DNA of 64,000 nt from Cristatella mucedo (GCA_009760855.2 WPIO01000225.1:23501-87500); one strand, 5' to 3'. Positions 1 through 11,290 are shown, counted from the first letter of the stretch. Program-made: numbers and translations. Notes: a model not told the origin generated them from the sequence alone.

Positions 1-416
1 GAATTGGAAAGGAACATGAAAAGCAGCCCAAAAGTTGCTTAACACCAATGCCACAGCCGCATCCCAGCTTCTGTCTCTCATGACAGAAGGTTGACAGCAG
101 AGAATAAGGAAATCACCGTTAATGCTCAGCAGATGCAGGTCAAACAGTGCAAGCATATAGAGCACGGAGCTTCTACATACTAGGAGGCATAGGGCAATTG
201 CAATGCAAACGCATCAGGGAAGTGGGGGAAGTTTTTTTTTAAGTTAGGGACCGAGTGAACAGCAAGAATCAATACATGAGAAAGCACAGCAGCCGATCAA
301 CCGCATAGCTCACAGCAGGGAGACAGTTTATACTAGAGTACGAAACTAGAACAGAAACACGCATAAGCACTCAGCTGGAACCGGCAATGGCAACCACTGC
401 AAATGCAGAGACTGAC
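1..416. other. intron of ATG2, nothing recognised
   Basis: Non-coding by composition. It should be intronic sequence after exon 26. No repeat family member or splice-flanked conserved block was seen. Confidence -1.
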
Positions 417-505
417 CACTAAGTAAAAATCATCATCAATTAAGCTGGCTTCATCAGCTGATTTGGAACTCTCTCTTCCATTGATGCCACTCAGTGCAAG
501 CATAT
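417..505 (-). CDS. ATG2: ATG2 exon 26 (DSDEFCIL-like), last in window
   Basis: Acceptor ttttttgcag|AT completes an Asp codon with exon 25, then MLALSGINGRESSKSADEAS and LIDDDFYLV. ATG2 proteins have an acidic DEFCIL/DDFCI motif here, shortly before the C-terminal block. The donor is GTG|GTCAGT. No further exon is recognised in bases 1-416, so the rest of the gene lies to the left. Confidence -1.
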
Positions 506-1658
506 CTGCAAAAAAAAAAAAAAAGCTAGCTGGTACAAGTACATTCGTTCCATACATACATTCGTTGACTTGGTGGGAGGTGGCATTTTTTTTAGTTACA
601 GTCAAGGGGCACAATGGGTTAGAGGGCTGCACAGCAACAATGTAAGATAGTAGATTTTGATACCAATCAGGATAGACTTAAAATGCCAACGTCCAATGAT
701 CTAGTCATATTGTAAAGCAATATCTAGAATCAGTCGGTCACTAGCGTGCTATCCGCATATGTCATATGAAGTGTGAGCATGATCACATGAAGTATGATGT
801 ATTGGCAACATTGAAAAAGCATCTCATAAGTGCCGATCACTAAGGTTATGCAAAAGTATTGCGACAGCATGCCTGGTATGCCAACAGCAATCTCTTTGTT
901 GCCACCATAGCGAAATCCTTGACGTGGATGCTTTCTGCTAGAAAAGTTCGGATGATACACAGCTGGTGTCCAAACTCCGACTCCAAAGCAAACAGCATGA
1001 GAGCAAGCACAAACTCACAATAATCAGCAAGTATGTTTGACGAGATGCCGTATAGAGCATTGAATTGTATAATGATGCGACCATACTGGTTCCTCAGACC
1101 TTAATGTCTTGGTCTTTTTGCCACTGCCAACCTGATAGCCAGGAAAGTATTTATATGCTCGACTCCAAAGCGGTGGTCACCTGTTTAGGTTGCAAAGTAT
1201 TTTCGGCACATCACAGTCATGTGAGGAACAATTTGATCACGTGCTCTCGACCGAGATCTCGGTTGTCCGATCGAGGCACGGGATACGGTTAGGAGCTCTA
1301 ATTCCAGACCAAGCAAAATTGGCATAGCAACTGGCAGAGTTCTACGCAAGAACAGGACAGAGTGCTCGGGTTCCTACAAAAGACTGTCAGCTCACTTAAG
1401 CTATGGTTCGGTCTCCTAAGAAATCATGGTGCCTCAACCAAAAAAATATTCCTCTGATAAATGCTAATCAACCACACCAATATGACTGGCGATACTATGG
1501 GTGCTAGCACGAATATAAAAACTAAAGCCAGTACCAAGTATTCTCAATTCATGCGCATGCAACAAACAGACAAATAATTACAGGCAAGCAAACAGGCTAA
1601 GTGGTGCCTCATCGCAGGGAGTACATCTTGGGTGCAGGTGCTTGAGTGCAACCCTTAC
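506..1658. other. intron between ATG2 exons 26 and 25
   Basis: The pyrimidine-rich acceptor of exon 26 (15-base A run on the plus strand) is at the left end. The rest is unique-looking non-coding sequence with no recognised element. Confidence -1.
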
Positions 1659-1872
1659 CACAAGCAGCCATGCTGGTATGAAGACCAGCCTGAGCTACGG
1701 TGGTTGCTGCCCGATGTCCACCGGCGACTTGAGCAGCCTGACGCACCGATCCCACCATCGTGCCCTGGGGAGACAACTCGCTCATGGCTTCATCCAATAA
1801 TGTTGGAATGTACTGTCCTCCTTCCGGCTCTCTTTCGCTGGAGCTGCTCTCAAACAGGGCAGCCTGACCACT
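1659..1872 (-). CDS. ATG2: ATG2 exon 25
   Basis: Acceptor gcattttag|AGT (or gtcag|GCT nine bases later, same frame) and donor TGT G|GTAAGG, phase 1. It encodes AALFESSSSEREPEGGQ, then YIPTLLDEAMSELSPQG and an Ala/Gly-rich tail. The LLDEAMSEL stretch parallels DLADALLDTERSLREL of ATG2A in the variable region before the C-terminal domain. Confidence -1.
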
Positions 1873-3270
1873 CTAAAATGCAAGCATAGCAGCAGCGTAC
1901 GTGTACACAAGCTTGCTGAAGTGGCGAGAACGAAATGCCTAGGCGAACCACGCATTTCATTAAAGGTAAAACTTTACTGTTCTCAAGCTTTCACAGTGCC
2001 TCAGACCTGCATCCGCAAGACCAGCAGCAGCTCACTAGATAGTATACATCTACCACTAACCGTACAACCATTCTTTCTTTACAGCATTTGTAAAGTGCCT
2101 TGAGAGAGATTAAGTTATGTGAAGGTGCTATACTAATGTATTATTTTTATTATTATCAAGCAAGCTTAGATGCCGATGAGGCACTTTCCTACATCTTCGG
2201 CTCGTATGGTTCTTCTTGTCCTTAATACTCAGCACATCCGCACATCTCCAAGGCTGAGTCTGTCAACTGTCTCATCCCTCTAATATATATGATAATGTAT
2301 GAATAATAATATATGAATCCCTCTCCCAGCCTCATTAAACTGTGCCAAGTTCTGCAGACAAGTGAAAGGATGAAGGCTCGAGCATCGCTCAGTCGACATC
2401 GACAGTGAGACCGGGTGACACTGACAGAAAAAATGGAGAGCGCGCTTCCGCTGCCAGATTGGATGAGCTGTACAGGTCCTGACGACATTAGTCTTGAGCA
2501 AGAAAAAGAAAGAAAGAGCGAGAAGCATAGAAATTATACGGTTAGTTGAAGAAGTAAGCAGCCTCCATGCAGTAGTGCTGGACGGCAGGAAAGGCCTTTC
2601 CACAGTTCTTATGCAAGGATGGCATGCTCTCTCCTGCGGGCCGATGCTGGCATTTCCTTTGCAGCCGCTCTTCATAATTATTCAACATGCTTGCACAATG
2701 GTACCCCATGTCACGTGGCATGTCCCCTTTTCATTTATCTGTATTTTCTGTAAGATTATAGCGACTAGCAACCGACAGAGCCTAGAAAGCCATACAGGCA
2801 TTGGTCGTTTTAAAAGCTTTTAAAAGTCCCATTTGGACATCACGAGTGTGCTGGGTCACAGATGAAAATACATACATGCAGTGATTGAAAGTGATAACTA
2901 AGGTCCTATGGAAGGTCACAAACACCAGAGCAATAAATCTGCGCTCAATCTGTGACCCACCAAAAGCCTAGGTGAGTATAATAATAATAATAAATACTCG
3001 ATAAAGCATGCTCAGAGTACTCAAATCTCTTTCTAGATGCTTTACATTTACTCACCTACTTCGACATTGTACAGCTGCCTATTTTCCCCATTCAAAAATC
3101 GCTATGGCATTCAGCTTGCATCTATAGGCTAAGGGTGTGGTATATATATCAATCCTATCTACTGAAATGGCTTCCAGACAGATTGATTATACAAATACTT
3201 GGACTAGCTAGTTTGGCAACAATTATGTATTGAAAAACCAAACGAGCAATGCCTCAAGTAAATAATTCTT
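1873..3270. other. intron sequence between exons 25 and 24
   Basis: Mostly unannotatable intron. Bases 2065-2160 end in a tttacagcatttgtaaagtg..ttattatta pattern, typical of an old L2 3' tail on the plus strand. A further short exon is expected somewhere here from the phase mismatch but was not identified. Confidence -1.
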
Positions 3271-3276
3271 AGTTTT

Positions 3277-3369
3277 GACATCGTCGAGCTCAAGTTCTTG
3301 GTCACCAAATGCATTCACCTCGATCTTGGTCATTAAAGGTGCGAGCCTCAACCACTGGGCCAAACCAGG
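3277..3369 (-). repeat. SINE-A, partial
   Basis: Carries the tRNA-derived head in reverse: gctcaag .. cctcgatcttggtcat .. accactgggccaaaccag. No 3' tail remains. Confidence -1.
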
Positions 3370-3977
3370 TAGTCAGGTCTTGTCTAGAAGATCCATGATC
3401 AGGAAGGTTCCACAAGAATCTGTTCTCTGTGCTTGCTGTTTCTTATCTATACTGTGCTTTATGACAAGGTAGTTCAGACTCACGAAATTGAAACCACTAT
3501 TACTCCAACGACACTCACCTGAACTTATCATTCAAACTTTTCAGTGAGTCGGCTGCAGTACATGATAAACTAAACTCTGCATTGCAGACATCAGGGCCCC
3601 AACGTCAGCCAACTTCCTTAAATTAAATACCGACGAGTCGTCGCAGTGTCTCGCCAGGGCAAAATAAACAATGCTGGTTGCCAGAGCTAAATAGACCATG
3701 CTAGCGTGGTGTGTGTGCTGTAAGTTTATTCAAAGACATCGATGGAGCTGCAAATTACAAAATTCCCGCGGGATGCTAGCTTTGCTGCACGCAACAGTGA
3801 TCAACAGTGGATAGCAACGTAGACGCAGGTGTCAGAGAATGTGCCAGCTACAGTGTGTCGATAAGGTCACAAAGTAACTCGGCAAAGCTGGATAATGCCT
3901 GTAAGTCCTCCTCCACAGTAGGTCGGAATTGTACCACAACAATTACAGCCAAAAATGAACACAAGATTGGCCTTTAC

Positions 3978-4070
3978 ATAAAGGAAATTAAGTCATTCGC
4001 AATCTTTGCTGATGAAGCTGTGGCGGCTATCCTGTGGATCAGCGTATACAAAGCAGCATCTGCTCTAACC
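3978..4070 (-). CDS. ATG2: ATG2 exon 24 (CADSCALLxNLIQY region)
   Basis: Acceptor cctccag|G and donor TTTAT|GTAAAG, 93 bases. It encodes VRADAALYTLIHRIAATA, then SSAKIANDLISF, which lines up with VHSCADSCALLVNLLQYVMS of ATG2A, although both cysteines are missing. Its entry phase (2) and exit phase (2) do not match exons 22 and 25, so a short exon on each side is probably unrecognised. Confidence -1.
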
Positions 4071-4302
4071 CTGGAGGCCAGCTACGACTGAGTCCCATCA
4101 TCTAGCTAAACTGCTGCACCAATTCACATTTCGTTCAGGGGAGGTCTACCCAGAACGGTGAATTATCTCCTCTCTTTCGCTTAAATACTCAGTGACTACA
4201 AGCTTTGACAATGTGATTTTTAGACCAGAGGGACTAACCTTTTATAACTCTTGCACACCATCTCCCCCGGCACTCGATGGCTGCACTTTCTTTCCAATCG
4301 TC

Positions 4303-4575
4303 TTTTCTTCACTGATAATTCCATGCTACTTGCTCCATCTGCTGTCTTCCTGCCTCAGCTAGGCTTCTCTCTTTTCCTGTTGCGTGAGACAAAGTCTTAA
4401 GTTGGCTACCCATGGGTCTCACCCTAGGTAATCAGCTTACACTTTACGACCAAGGGTTTAGGGTTTAGAGTCTTGCAGCAGGCAAATCTGTATTGCCCTC
4501 TGCAAGCAGAGGTGACAGTCAATAAGGCTCATCTATTGCTATACAAGCGAGACTTTGGAATCAGCTGACCTTTCC
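4303..4575 (+). repeat. LINE-B fragment followed by SINE-B tail
   Basis: 4303-4420 resembles the plus-strand 3' region of LINE-B (ctcagctaggcttctctctt, tgcgtgagacaaagtct). 4476-4570 resembles the 3' tail of SINE-B (gcaagcagaggtgacag, aaggctcatctattgc). Both are diverged. Confidence -1.
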
Positions 4576-5333
4576 TTTTACTTAATCATAGGCACAATGA
4601 AAGAAACTAAGGTTTTCAGTTGAACTTGAGAAAGCCCTCAAGGAGAACATCAAGCTAGTCCTTGTAGCTTTATCAAGGTATAGACATAGAAAAGCACATA
4701 CAAATCAGAAGCCATAGTTAAACTGCAGGCATACATAATATTGCCAACCACCCGGTTCCTTACTAGACAACTTCAAAGATATCACATCACCTCGAAGAAA
4801 AAGGTAGCAGAAGTAATCACAAATTCAATGTCAGTGTAAGCTCTAGCAATATCGGCTGCACAGTGACAGCTAACAGGTAGCACAAGGTCGGTACAGCTTG
4901 AATGCTACCGACTAGTCACTAGCCTAACCGAATAGCCAAATTAACATATAGAGGTGACTCTGACTCGCACACACAGCTGCTGTTCATATCCTACAAACTT
5001 GCCGAGCTAATCGAAAAAATCGAATGGCTAAAACTTAAAAGTGCCACTCAAACTTAGACTAACAATAATTGTTTTCCAGTATAAATGACTCGAAGGCCAG
5101 CAGATCGACAGAAAACAGGCAGCAGCAGAAGCAGCACCTCTAAAATGACAGCAGTTCAACACTTTGATAACGTGAACCAACGCTTTGACCGCTGAGCAAC
5201 ATTCCATCTACTGGTCCTCAGGCTTTTGCAGCGAGTCGCTACATTCGCGAGAGTATGTGCAAGCAAGAACTCATACTTCACTGCAAAAGGTTTTGCAAAA
5301 CCTCAATGAATGCAATCACTAAACTGCTCTTAC

Positions 5334-5381
5334 TGACGACATCGTTGAACTTAGTATCGATGGGACCGGAGTCGAGCCGTC
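5334..5381 (-). CDS. ATG2: possible ATG2 micro-exon 23 (weak)
   Basis: A good donor GTCA|GTAAGA follows the reading RLDSGPIDTKFNDVV, which resembles KLSQPLFELRCSNNVV of the family at the place where an exon is missing. The acceptor used (gatgag|GA) is poor, and phases do not join cleanly to exon 24. It could be a damaged exon or chance. Confidence -1.
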
Positions 5382-5803
5382 CTCATCTGCTTCACTCCTA
5401 GTGTGGTCCAAGAGCTGTTGCACTAAGCTAACAAGTGCTTGTAAAGAGTCGTGGCACGTGCGTATGTGCACAATGTTGCACTCCACCTGAATGTCAATCT
5501 TCGGATACCTCTAGGGAGTGAGGAAAAACGAAGGCGATAATGCAAAGGAAAAAAATGTATTCCTCCTATGCATACATCAGATACATCAGGCTGCAGGTCG
5601 ATCCCCTAGAGCAAACGACAAGATGAGAATGCAAGCAAGAAAGCCATACAGGTTGGAGATTAAAGGTCGCCATAGGCATGAGTGCATAAGCATCACATCG
5701 GCCAATGGGGGAAGGGCCAGTGTACCCTCACCTGCAAAAAACTCCTATCAAGCAAAGGCAGCAGAGACAATAACTAATACATTTTAATAGTATCCTAATG
5801 AAC

Positions 5804-5868
5804 TTAATCTCTTTCTGGGCACTTTATAAAGTATATGCAATCTCTTTCTGGGCACTTTATAAAGTATA
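5804..5868. repeat. tandem duplication, about 33 bp x 2
   Basis: The unit begins atctctttctgggcacttta and ends agtatatgc, occurring twice in a row. It resembles the antisense L2 3' tail (aatctctttctaggcgcttta), so it probably arose from an L2 tail. Confidence -1.
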
Positions 5869-5869
5869 T

Positions 5870-5995
5870 GCTCACTATGTAATGTCATATAATGTATGTC
5901 CGGCTGTAACCCCACACAGAGACCAAGTGTGTGTTATGCAGTTATGCAGGAGAGTTTTCTATAGTGAACTCAAAGCCTAATCAGCTTTCGGTAAG
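5870..5995 (-). repeat. LINE-B 3' fragment
   Basis: Shares gttatgcaggagagttttct, agtgaactcaaagcctaa and agctttcggtaagcatgc with the better copies at 21.5 and 45.5 kb. Confidence -1.
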
Positions 5996-6232
5996 CATGC
6001 GATAGCCAAGGGACTTTATGGTGCATTCACAATCTCCGCTCAAATGCTTCATTTCCTTACATTTCATTTCCTTTCCTTACAGTCTCCCGGTGCAAAGCTG
6101 GTGCATAAAGCTGCAGAGATTACAGCAGTCACAAAGATTTTATTATAAAACCAGCAATGTTCACTCCCTAATTTATAAAGGCCAATAAGTCCTCGGGAAT
6201 GCGGCATTGTACAACTCGGTGTCGCCGCACAC

Positions 6233-6380
6233 GTTTAGCCCAGTGGTTAAGGTGGTCGCCTCGAACGCAGGTCAAGGTGAATGTATTTGATGACCGAGGT
6301 AGCAGGCTCAAGCCCTGCTGCATATGTGAATCGCCTGAATAAAAACTTAAGTTCTCTTTGAGAGCGATACAAATGTATTA
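6233..6380 (+). repeat. SINE-A with L2-like tail
   Basis: Forward tRNA-like head: A-box region gtttagcccagtggttaagg and B-box-like ggctcaagccctgc, then a short tail containing aacttaagttctctttgaga, and then the (CATA)n tract. The microsatellite probably grew from the SINE 3' repeat. Confidence -1.
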
Positions 6381-6606
6381 TATACATACATACATACATA
6401 CATACATACATACATACATACATACATACATACATACATACATACATACATACATACATACATACATACATACATACATACATACATACATACATACATA
6501 CATACATACATACATACATACATACATACATACATACATACATACATACATACATACATACATACATACATACATACATACATACATACATACATACATA
6601 CATACA

Positions 6607-6640
<34 letters not shown>

Positions 6641-6660
6641 CATACATACATACATACATA
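6381..6660. repeat. (CATA)n microsatellite, about 280 bp
   Basis: A near-perfect tetranucleotide run with one variant unit near 6634-6640. It produces long spurious open frames on both strands (MYVC and HTYI repeats). Confidence -1.
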
Positions 6661-6769
6661 TATTTCTCTTCCTTGGAACCGGAGATTAGGGTTTGACTAC
6701 CAACGCCAACAAGTAGCTCTTCTTTTCTCACAAGAAAGCACAGCAAACGCTGTAAAGGCCCTATTTGTC

Positions 6770-6915
6770 CTTGTCAACAGCCTCATTTATATAGCTGTCG
6801 AAGAGCCTTAATAGGTATCCACGACTGCTTGTAGTGTGCAATAAAGGAGTGCCCACAGACGGACTCGAACCCTCGACCTGTCTAATACAGACCGAGCACC
6901 TTAACCCTAGGCTAT
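6770..6915 (-). repeat. SINE-B
   Basis: Reverse orientation: 3' tail cctcatttatatagctgtcg .. gagcctta first, then gcaataaaggagtg, B box actcgaaccctcgacc and A box accttaaccctaggcta. Confidence -1.
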
Positions 6916-7079
6916 GACCAGAGGTTTAAAAAGCAATAAATCAATTCCGCTCTGTCATTTAGTATCAATTTGCAAGCACTAGAAACATGGAAGCAAGGAA
7001 TATAATCTCACAAAGTACCTCTATGAGCCCGGTTAGGACATAGATAAGCACATACAAAGGAGATGAAAATTTTACATAC

Positions 7080-7171
7080 ACGATCACTGCCATCGCTTGT
7101 CCGAAAAATTGAATTGAAGTGACCGATGTCGATGATGCACACGTCATCAGAAACGACTAAGCTGGACGCTG
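7080..7171 (-). CDS. ATG2: ATG2 exon 22 (DYVCVLDVDLLEL)
   Basis: Acceptor tttgtag|CA (phase 1) and donor CGT|GTATGT (phase 0). It encodes ASSLVVSDDVCIIDIGHFNS, then IFRTSDGSDR, parallel to LRRDYVCVLDVDLLELVIKTWKGS. The closer cag at 7166 was rejected because its phase does not fit exon 21. Another donor two bases upstream (GAT C|GTGTAT) would give phase 1. Confidence -1.
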
Positions 7172-7477
7172 CTACAAAGAGAGAGACAAAATAAGCACGG
7201 TTTAAAAACCAATCACTGTTATCGGCCTAGGGTATCATACATTTCGCTGTGCAAAAAAGAACTAAACAGAAGACAGCACAAGCAGATACACACTAATAGA
7301 ATCATTCAAGATGCAGCAGAAATCAAGCGACAAGAAAGCGAGAGTGGACTCGGGTATTTAAGGCCCGATGCCGTCTATGAAAAGGCTGGGCCACAAGTCA
7401 GCTACTCTGACTTTATAAGCCACCACAGTTTAAAGATGCTGTCGCTACGTCACTACTTACTGCTATGTAATATATAA

Positions 7478-7721
7478 ATAACTCATTTGTATAGCACCCT
7501 AAGAAAACATAATCTCTATTAAGGTGCTTCACATGTGCCACGAGGCTCGAGCCCACGACCTCGGCCAGACCTTGGTCGGGGCAAACTCCTTAGCCGGCTG
7601 TAGGACATCCCCCCCCCCCGACGTCCCCACCCCCCCAGACATTTCCCCAGTGGTGGACCCTAGGACATTCCCCCCATAGCACATTTCCCACTACGTTGAT
7701 GAATGTATAACTAAGATGTGT

Positions 7722-7761
<40 letters not shown>

Positions 7762-8172
7762 TCAAATGAAGTTCACGTTCTATTGAAATAAAATCAACTC
7801 AATGTCGGGATGGGCGGCGGCATCAGCGACGGTCGAGGATACTGCTACTTGCTTGCGTCTGCTGCTGGCCACCCGGGGCAGAGCTTTGACCTTGCACTTG
7901 GTGGTCTGCCGAAAAGTGGGGCCGCAGAGACCACATTTCTAATTACTACAATGTAGGAATATGTTTTATATTATTAAACAGTATGTACTATATAATATTT
8001 TTACAAGATATGTAAACAAGACAGTTTATATCATGACATTTCCATACAGGAGAGGTGGAAATGCCCTATGCCAGAGGGGAATGTCCTACCTCAGGAGGGG
8101 GGATGTGTGGGGGGGGAGTCCAGGAGAGGTGGAATGCCAGTACCCCCTTAGCCACTGGGCCAAACCAGCGAT
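7478..8172 (-). repeat. SINE-A split by a 550-bp insertion
   Basis: The L2-like tail (catttgtatagcaccctaag) and B box (gctcgagcccacgacctcgg) are at 7478-7595. The A-box end (ccttagccactgggccaaac) resumes at 8146-8172. The break carries an 8-bp direct repeat CCTTAGCC, so the intervening element inserted into the SINE. Confidence -1.
7596..8145. mobile_element. 550-bp non-autonomous inverted-repeat element
   Basis: Bounded by 8-bp duplications CCTTAGCC (7588-7595 and 8146-8153). The ends are imperfect inverted repeats: left ggctgtaggacatccccc, right read in reverse gggtactggcattccacc. Subterminal C-rich blocks on the left (gacattccccccatag) match G-rich blocks on the right (aggggaatgtcct) in reverse. 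Inside are a (TG)n tract and about 230 bp of higher-GC sequence. No transposase is seen. The superfamily is unclear; 8-bp duplications fit Merlin, P or hAT types, but the ends do not start CAG. Confidence -1.
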
Positions 8173-8264
8173 GGGTAGCAAATTTCTGTGCAACTACTAT
8201 CAGCATATAGACCACCTCTAGGTACCCTTAAAGCATTAAAATAAATAAATATTCTCCGATTTGA

Positions 8265-8402
8265 CACCCTCATTTGTATAGCGGTGGAAGAGCCATAATT
8301 GCTAGCATTACCACTTGCAGCTGGCAAATATAGGATCCCCACTGCAAGATTCGAACCCACGACCTCAAGTAATGAAGACCGAGCACCTTACCTCTTGGAT
8401 TT
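8265..8402 (-). repeat. SINE-B
   Basis: Reverse orientation: tail ccctcatttgtatagcggtg, accacttgcagctggcaaat, B box gattcgaacccacgacctca, A-box end gagcaccttacc. Confidence -1.
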
Positions 8403-8746
8403 TCACTACCCCGACGTAAAGAGCGGCAGCATTGGCCAACAGAGTTCTCAGGCAACAGCCTTCTGTGGCTGCCTACGAAAGTTAGTTAAGTAAATAATGC
8501 CTCAAAATGGTTTGCTTGTATCAACAGAACGATGAAGAACTCATAGCAAGCTGTCACTGCTATCTGACATCGAGTATTCGCTCATTGAAAGTGCAGCCAT
8601 GACATGTTTTTCTCTGCCACGAGTTATGCCATAGCAGTTATGAATTCCTACACATAACAGCCTGTATTAGGACCCACAGAAGTAAAGAAATACAACTGAC
8701 TACACATCCTATTATGTAGCTGCCTTGCAGCCATGCAACAACGTAC

Positions 8747-8850
8747 CACTGACAGAAGGCATTCCATTTTCGGCTGCAAGACCAGACGGCTTCGGCTGCT
8801 GCTGCCACTGGACTTTCGCCAAGAACAAAGCTGCATCGTCAATCATAAGG
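8747..8850 (-). CDS. ATG2: ATG2 exon 21 (LRFILDDSALYLSDK)
   Basis: Acceptor ttttccag|C completes a Ser codon, then LMIDDAALFLAKVQW, matching FILDDSALYLSDKCE. A Gln/Pro-rich tail follows. The donor is AGT G|GTACGT, phase 1. The missing Cys-Glu after the strand is replaced by a longer linker than in vertebrates. Confidence -1.
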
Positions 8851-9056
8851 CTGGAAAAGTAGAAGATTAGCATCTTTGGTCAAGCAAGCACCATCGCTCT
8901 AGGCAGGGAGAGGAGCTGTAGCACTGAAGCAGCACACTTCAATCGACAAACATGTGAGGAACGTGCACTCAAAAAGAGATAATCGTTAGCTATTAATTCC
9001 CCTCACAGCCGGGCACGGCTAACTGACGCGCCTGCACTGCCGATCTTTTCTTTTAC

Positions 9057-9149
9057 CTCAGGGCATTCACCGGCGAGTTTGTAACGACGTTGCTCATGAC
9101 TTCTATCCGATCGGCAACCAGTAATGCTCGATATTCCGATGTTGAGAGT
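9057..9149 (-). CDS. ATG2: ATG2 exon 20 (LLxAExFxxSSN)
   Basis: Acceptor cgctccag|A completes an Arg codon and donor CTGAG|GTAAAA is phase 2. It encodes LSTSEYRALLVADRIEVMSN then VVTNSPVNAL, parallel to LPVRVLITAETFTLSSNII of ATG2A. In the short intron upstream a 21-bp segment is repeated (about 9206-9226 and 9258-9278). Confidence -1.
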
Positions 9150-9447
9150 CTGGAGCGTGAGAAAACAAGCAACAGGAATCCACATGGAAAATCTCAGGTC
9201 ACGACCAAGCAGGAGCAAGAGCATCCCGGAGCTGATCGATCGATCAAAGATCATCCAAGAGCATCCCGGAGCTGATCGTTCCGGGCTGGAACCATACGAA
9301 AAACTATGGACTGGCACCTACGAATGCCTGTACGATGCTCGAGGTCTGCTGCTGCTGCTGCATCAGCCTATGATTCGACGCAAGTCGCCGTTATGTGCCT
9401 CCTTGCTACACTGTTAGTGTTTGAGTGTCACTGGGGCCGGCTCTTAC

Positions 9448-9554
9448 CTAATGTCAGCTGCGCACGACACGCCGTGCGCATGAAACTCGGTGACCACTTT
9501 TGGAAATGTGTAACCCAGGATCTCTTCATCGATCAGCTCAAAGAATTCCTTTAG
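9448..9554 (-). CDS. ATG2: ATG2 exon 19 (DFLDVLDDPVLGY)
   Basis: Acceptor atttctag|CTA (phase 0) and donor ATTAG|GTAAGA (phase 2). It encodes LKEFFELIDEEILGYTFP, then VVTEFHAHGVSCAADI. The family motif is QLLEFLDVLDDPVLGYLPP, then ILHTHLFSCSVDYRP. A very clear match. Confidence -1.
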
Positions 9555-9994
9555 CTAGAAATGACAGATGTGAGGAGCTCAGTATAACCACAGAGTAATG
9601 CATTATTTAGCGCACGCTCAAGGTGACGCATCCGAGCACAGTGGCCCCATGCTTTTCCAAACAGGAGACAAAGGGAGTGTCGGCAACCCAGGCAGAAGCT
9701 TGAACTGGCAACAGTACAAGTAAGCCGTGAGCACAAAAGGACAGTGTTACAAGGCAGGCTCTTCGAGAAGACATGCAGAGAAAGAGTGCACGACAAACTT
9801 ACGATGCCAATTGCTTCACAGCACAAAGCACGACCGTGTTAAATTGATACAGCTCAGTAGCACTAAGACTGCCTTTCGCATTGGAAATGTCACATTAACC
9901 AACTCAGATGCTCCTCCCCACACGTGTGCCAACCCCACCGTTGCAATTACAGCACGAAAGTGCACAGCAAGGCACCTAGCTGGGATTGACTTAC

Positions 9995-10069
9995 GCGAAT
10001 GAATGCCGAAGGGTCGGCTGAGTACGGTGACACCATGGCCGACGAGAGGCGCAAAGCAACCAGCACGTC
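9995..10069 (-). CDS. ATG2: ATG2 exon 18, 25 codons
   Basis: Acceptor attgtag|GAC and donor CGC|GTAAGT, phase 0 at both ends. It encodes DVLVALRLSSAMVSPY and then SADPSAFIR. Joined to exon 17 it gives RKLKDVLVALRL, matching KNVKEFLVTLRLHKATLRHY of ATG2A, and the end matches the EQSWHSQ segment. Confidence -1.
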
Positions 10070-10983
10070 CTACAATGACGCATGTAAGGAGAAGTAGCAC
10101 GACATGGTAGCCATGCTGCTGCTCTCAGTGAGCAACCGGATGTGCCAAAGGTTCTACTCGGTGCCTAGTTACTAGGGTCACTAAACCCCATTGACGCCCT
10201 CACTGGATTGATCGCTAGGGTGATGTCAGATATGCATAAGAGCACATTGCAATCAAGTCAGATTTTCATTGCAGCACCACAACCAAGGCGGAAAACAGCA
10301 TTCTCTTGTTGTGCCCTATCGCGAGGCTTTTTTACTTGCTTTTTTGTATAATTGCATTCTAATGTGTTTTTCTATAGTCTTTGAAAAAAATCGTAGACTG
10401 GTATTAATGTGAAGTGCAAGCCTTTGCTTAAATAAAAAAAACGAGACAAGGGTTACTCTGCAATTCAAGACCTCGTTAAAAAAATAGAGACTTGAAGCTC
10501 GTGGTATAGCTGTAAAAATGAGGCCACTCTGGGGCTGATTTCACTGCATTGGGTATACAGCTACTACTACGGTAGATGCTAGAGACTACTGTATTTATTT
10601 TATGGTCCACAAATGCAAAAATCTCAAAGCAATATATTCTATACTTTATTTTCTACTTTGTTGCTACATGCTCTACTATTTTGTATTCACTATTTACTAT
10701 TTTGTATTTACTATTCCATATTCTACTATTTTGTTGTTACATAATCTACTGCTGTTGTTAAGCACATATTCCTTATATTGATGCATGCACTTAATGCCAT
10801 TACTCCCTTCTACTGATACACGGATGAAAGTGAGCTTACCGGCTGTCTACACAGGAAAACAAGTAGCTCTGATGGAACAGTTGCCGCTACTAGAGTTAAA
10901 CGACAGCACCAGAGCAGCATGCAAACGAATGAAGCGTGAGGTATGCAAACAAGTAAGCTGCCAATAAATATAAATATATGTAC

Positions 10984-11035
<52 letters not shown>

Positions 11036-11290
11036 CATTTACATGCCTAAGTGCCGATTGCCTATTTTACAATAGAAAATATTGAAGGATTTGCGTAGTA
11101 GCCTTGCAGAAGTTAGAGGACCTTGGAGTATATGCATAGCTTGATGGTGAGCCAGGGCAGGTCTGCGAGAACAGATTTAATGTGGCAGTTTCGACGGTTT
11201 TGTTACTCAATTTGACTGGCTATTAGGGTACACTCTTTTAATAGAACACTAAACAATTATGATAAAGTCATAGCCCATTCTCGCCTCCTG
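10070..11290. other. intron part with AT-rich and (TA)n sequence
   Basis: 10320-10760 is T/A-rich with repeated ctattttgtattcacta-like units. 10982-11032 is a (TA)n run. No coding signal was seen. The 5' boundary of the L2 element to the right could not be set. Confidence -1.

Noticed and set aside
1632-1889. An 85-codon plus-strand frame
   Set aside because: It is the antisense shadow of ATG2 exon 25.
2400-2475. Possible ATG2 exon on the minus strand (DLYSSSNLAAEARSPFF)
   Set aside because: The acceptor gtcgtcag is plausible, but the phase does not join exon 24 and the donor is weak. The similarity is too slight to call.
6247-6746. Several long open frames of repeated MYVC or HTYI residues
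   Set aside because: They are translations of the (CATA)n microsatellite on both strands. A tetranucleotide run without stops stays open in all frames.
9206-9280. Possible regulatory or CRISPR-like repeat
   Set aside because: There are only two copies of a 21-bp unit in a short intron. This is a simple local duplication.
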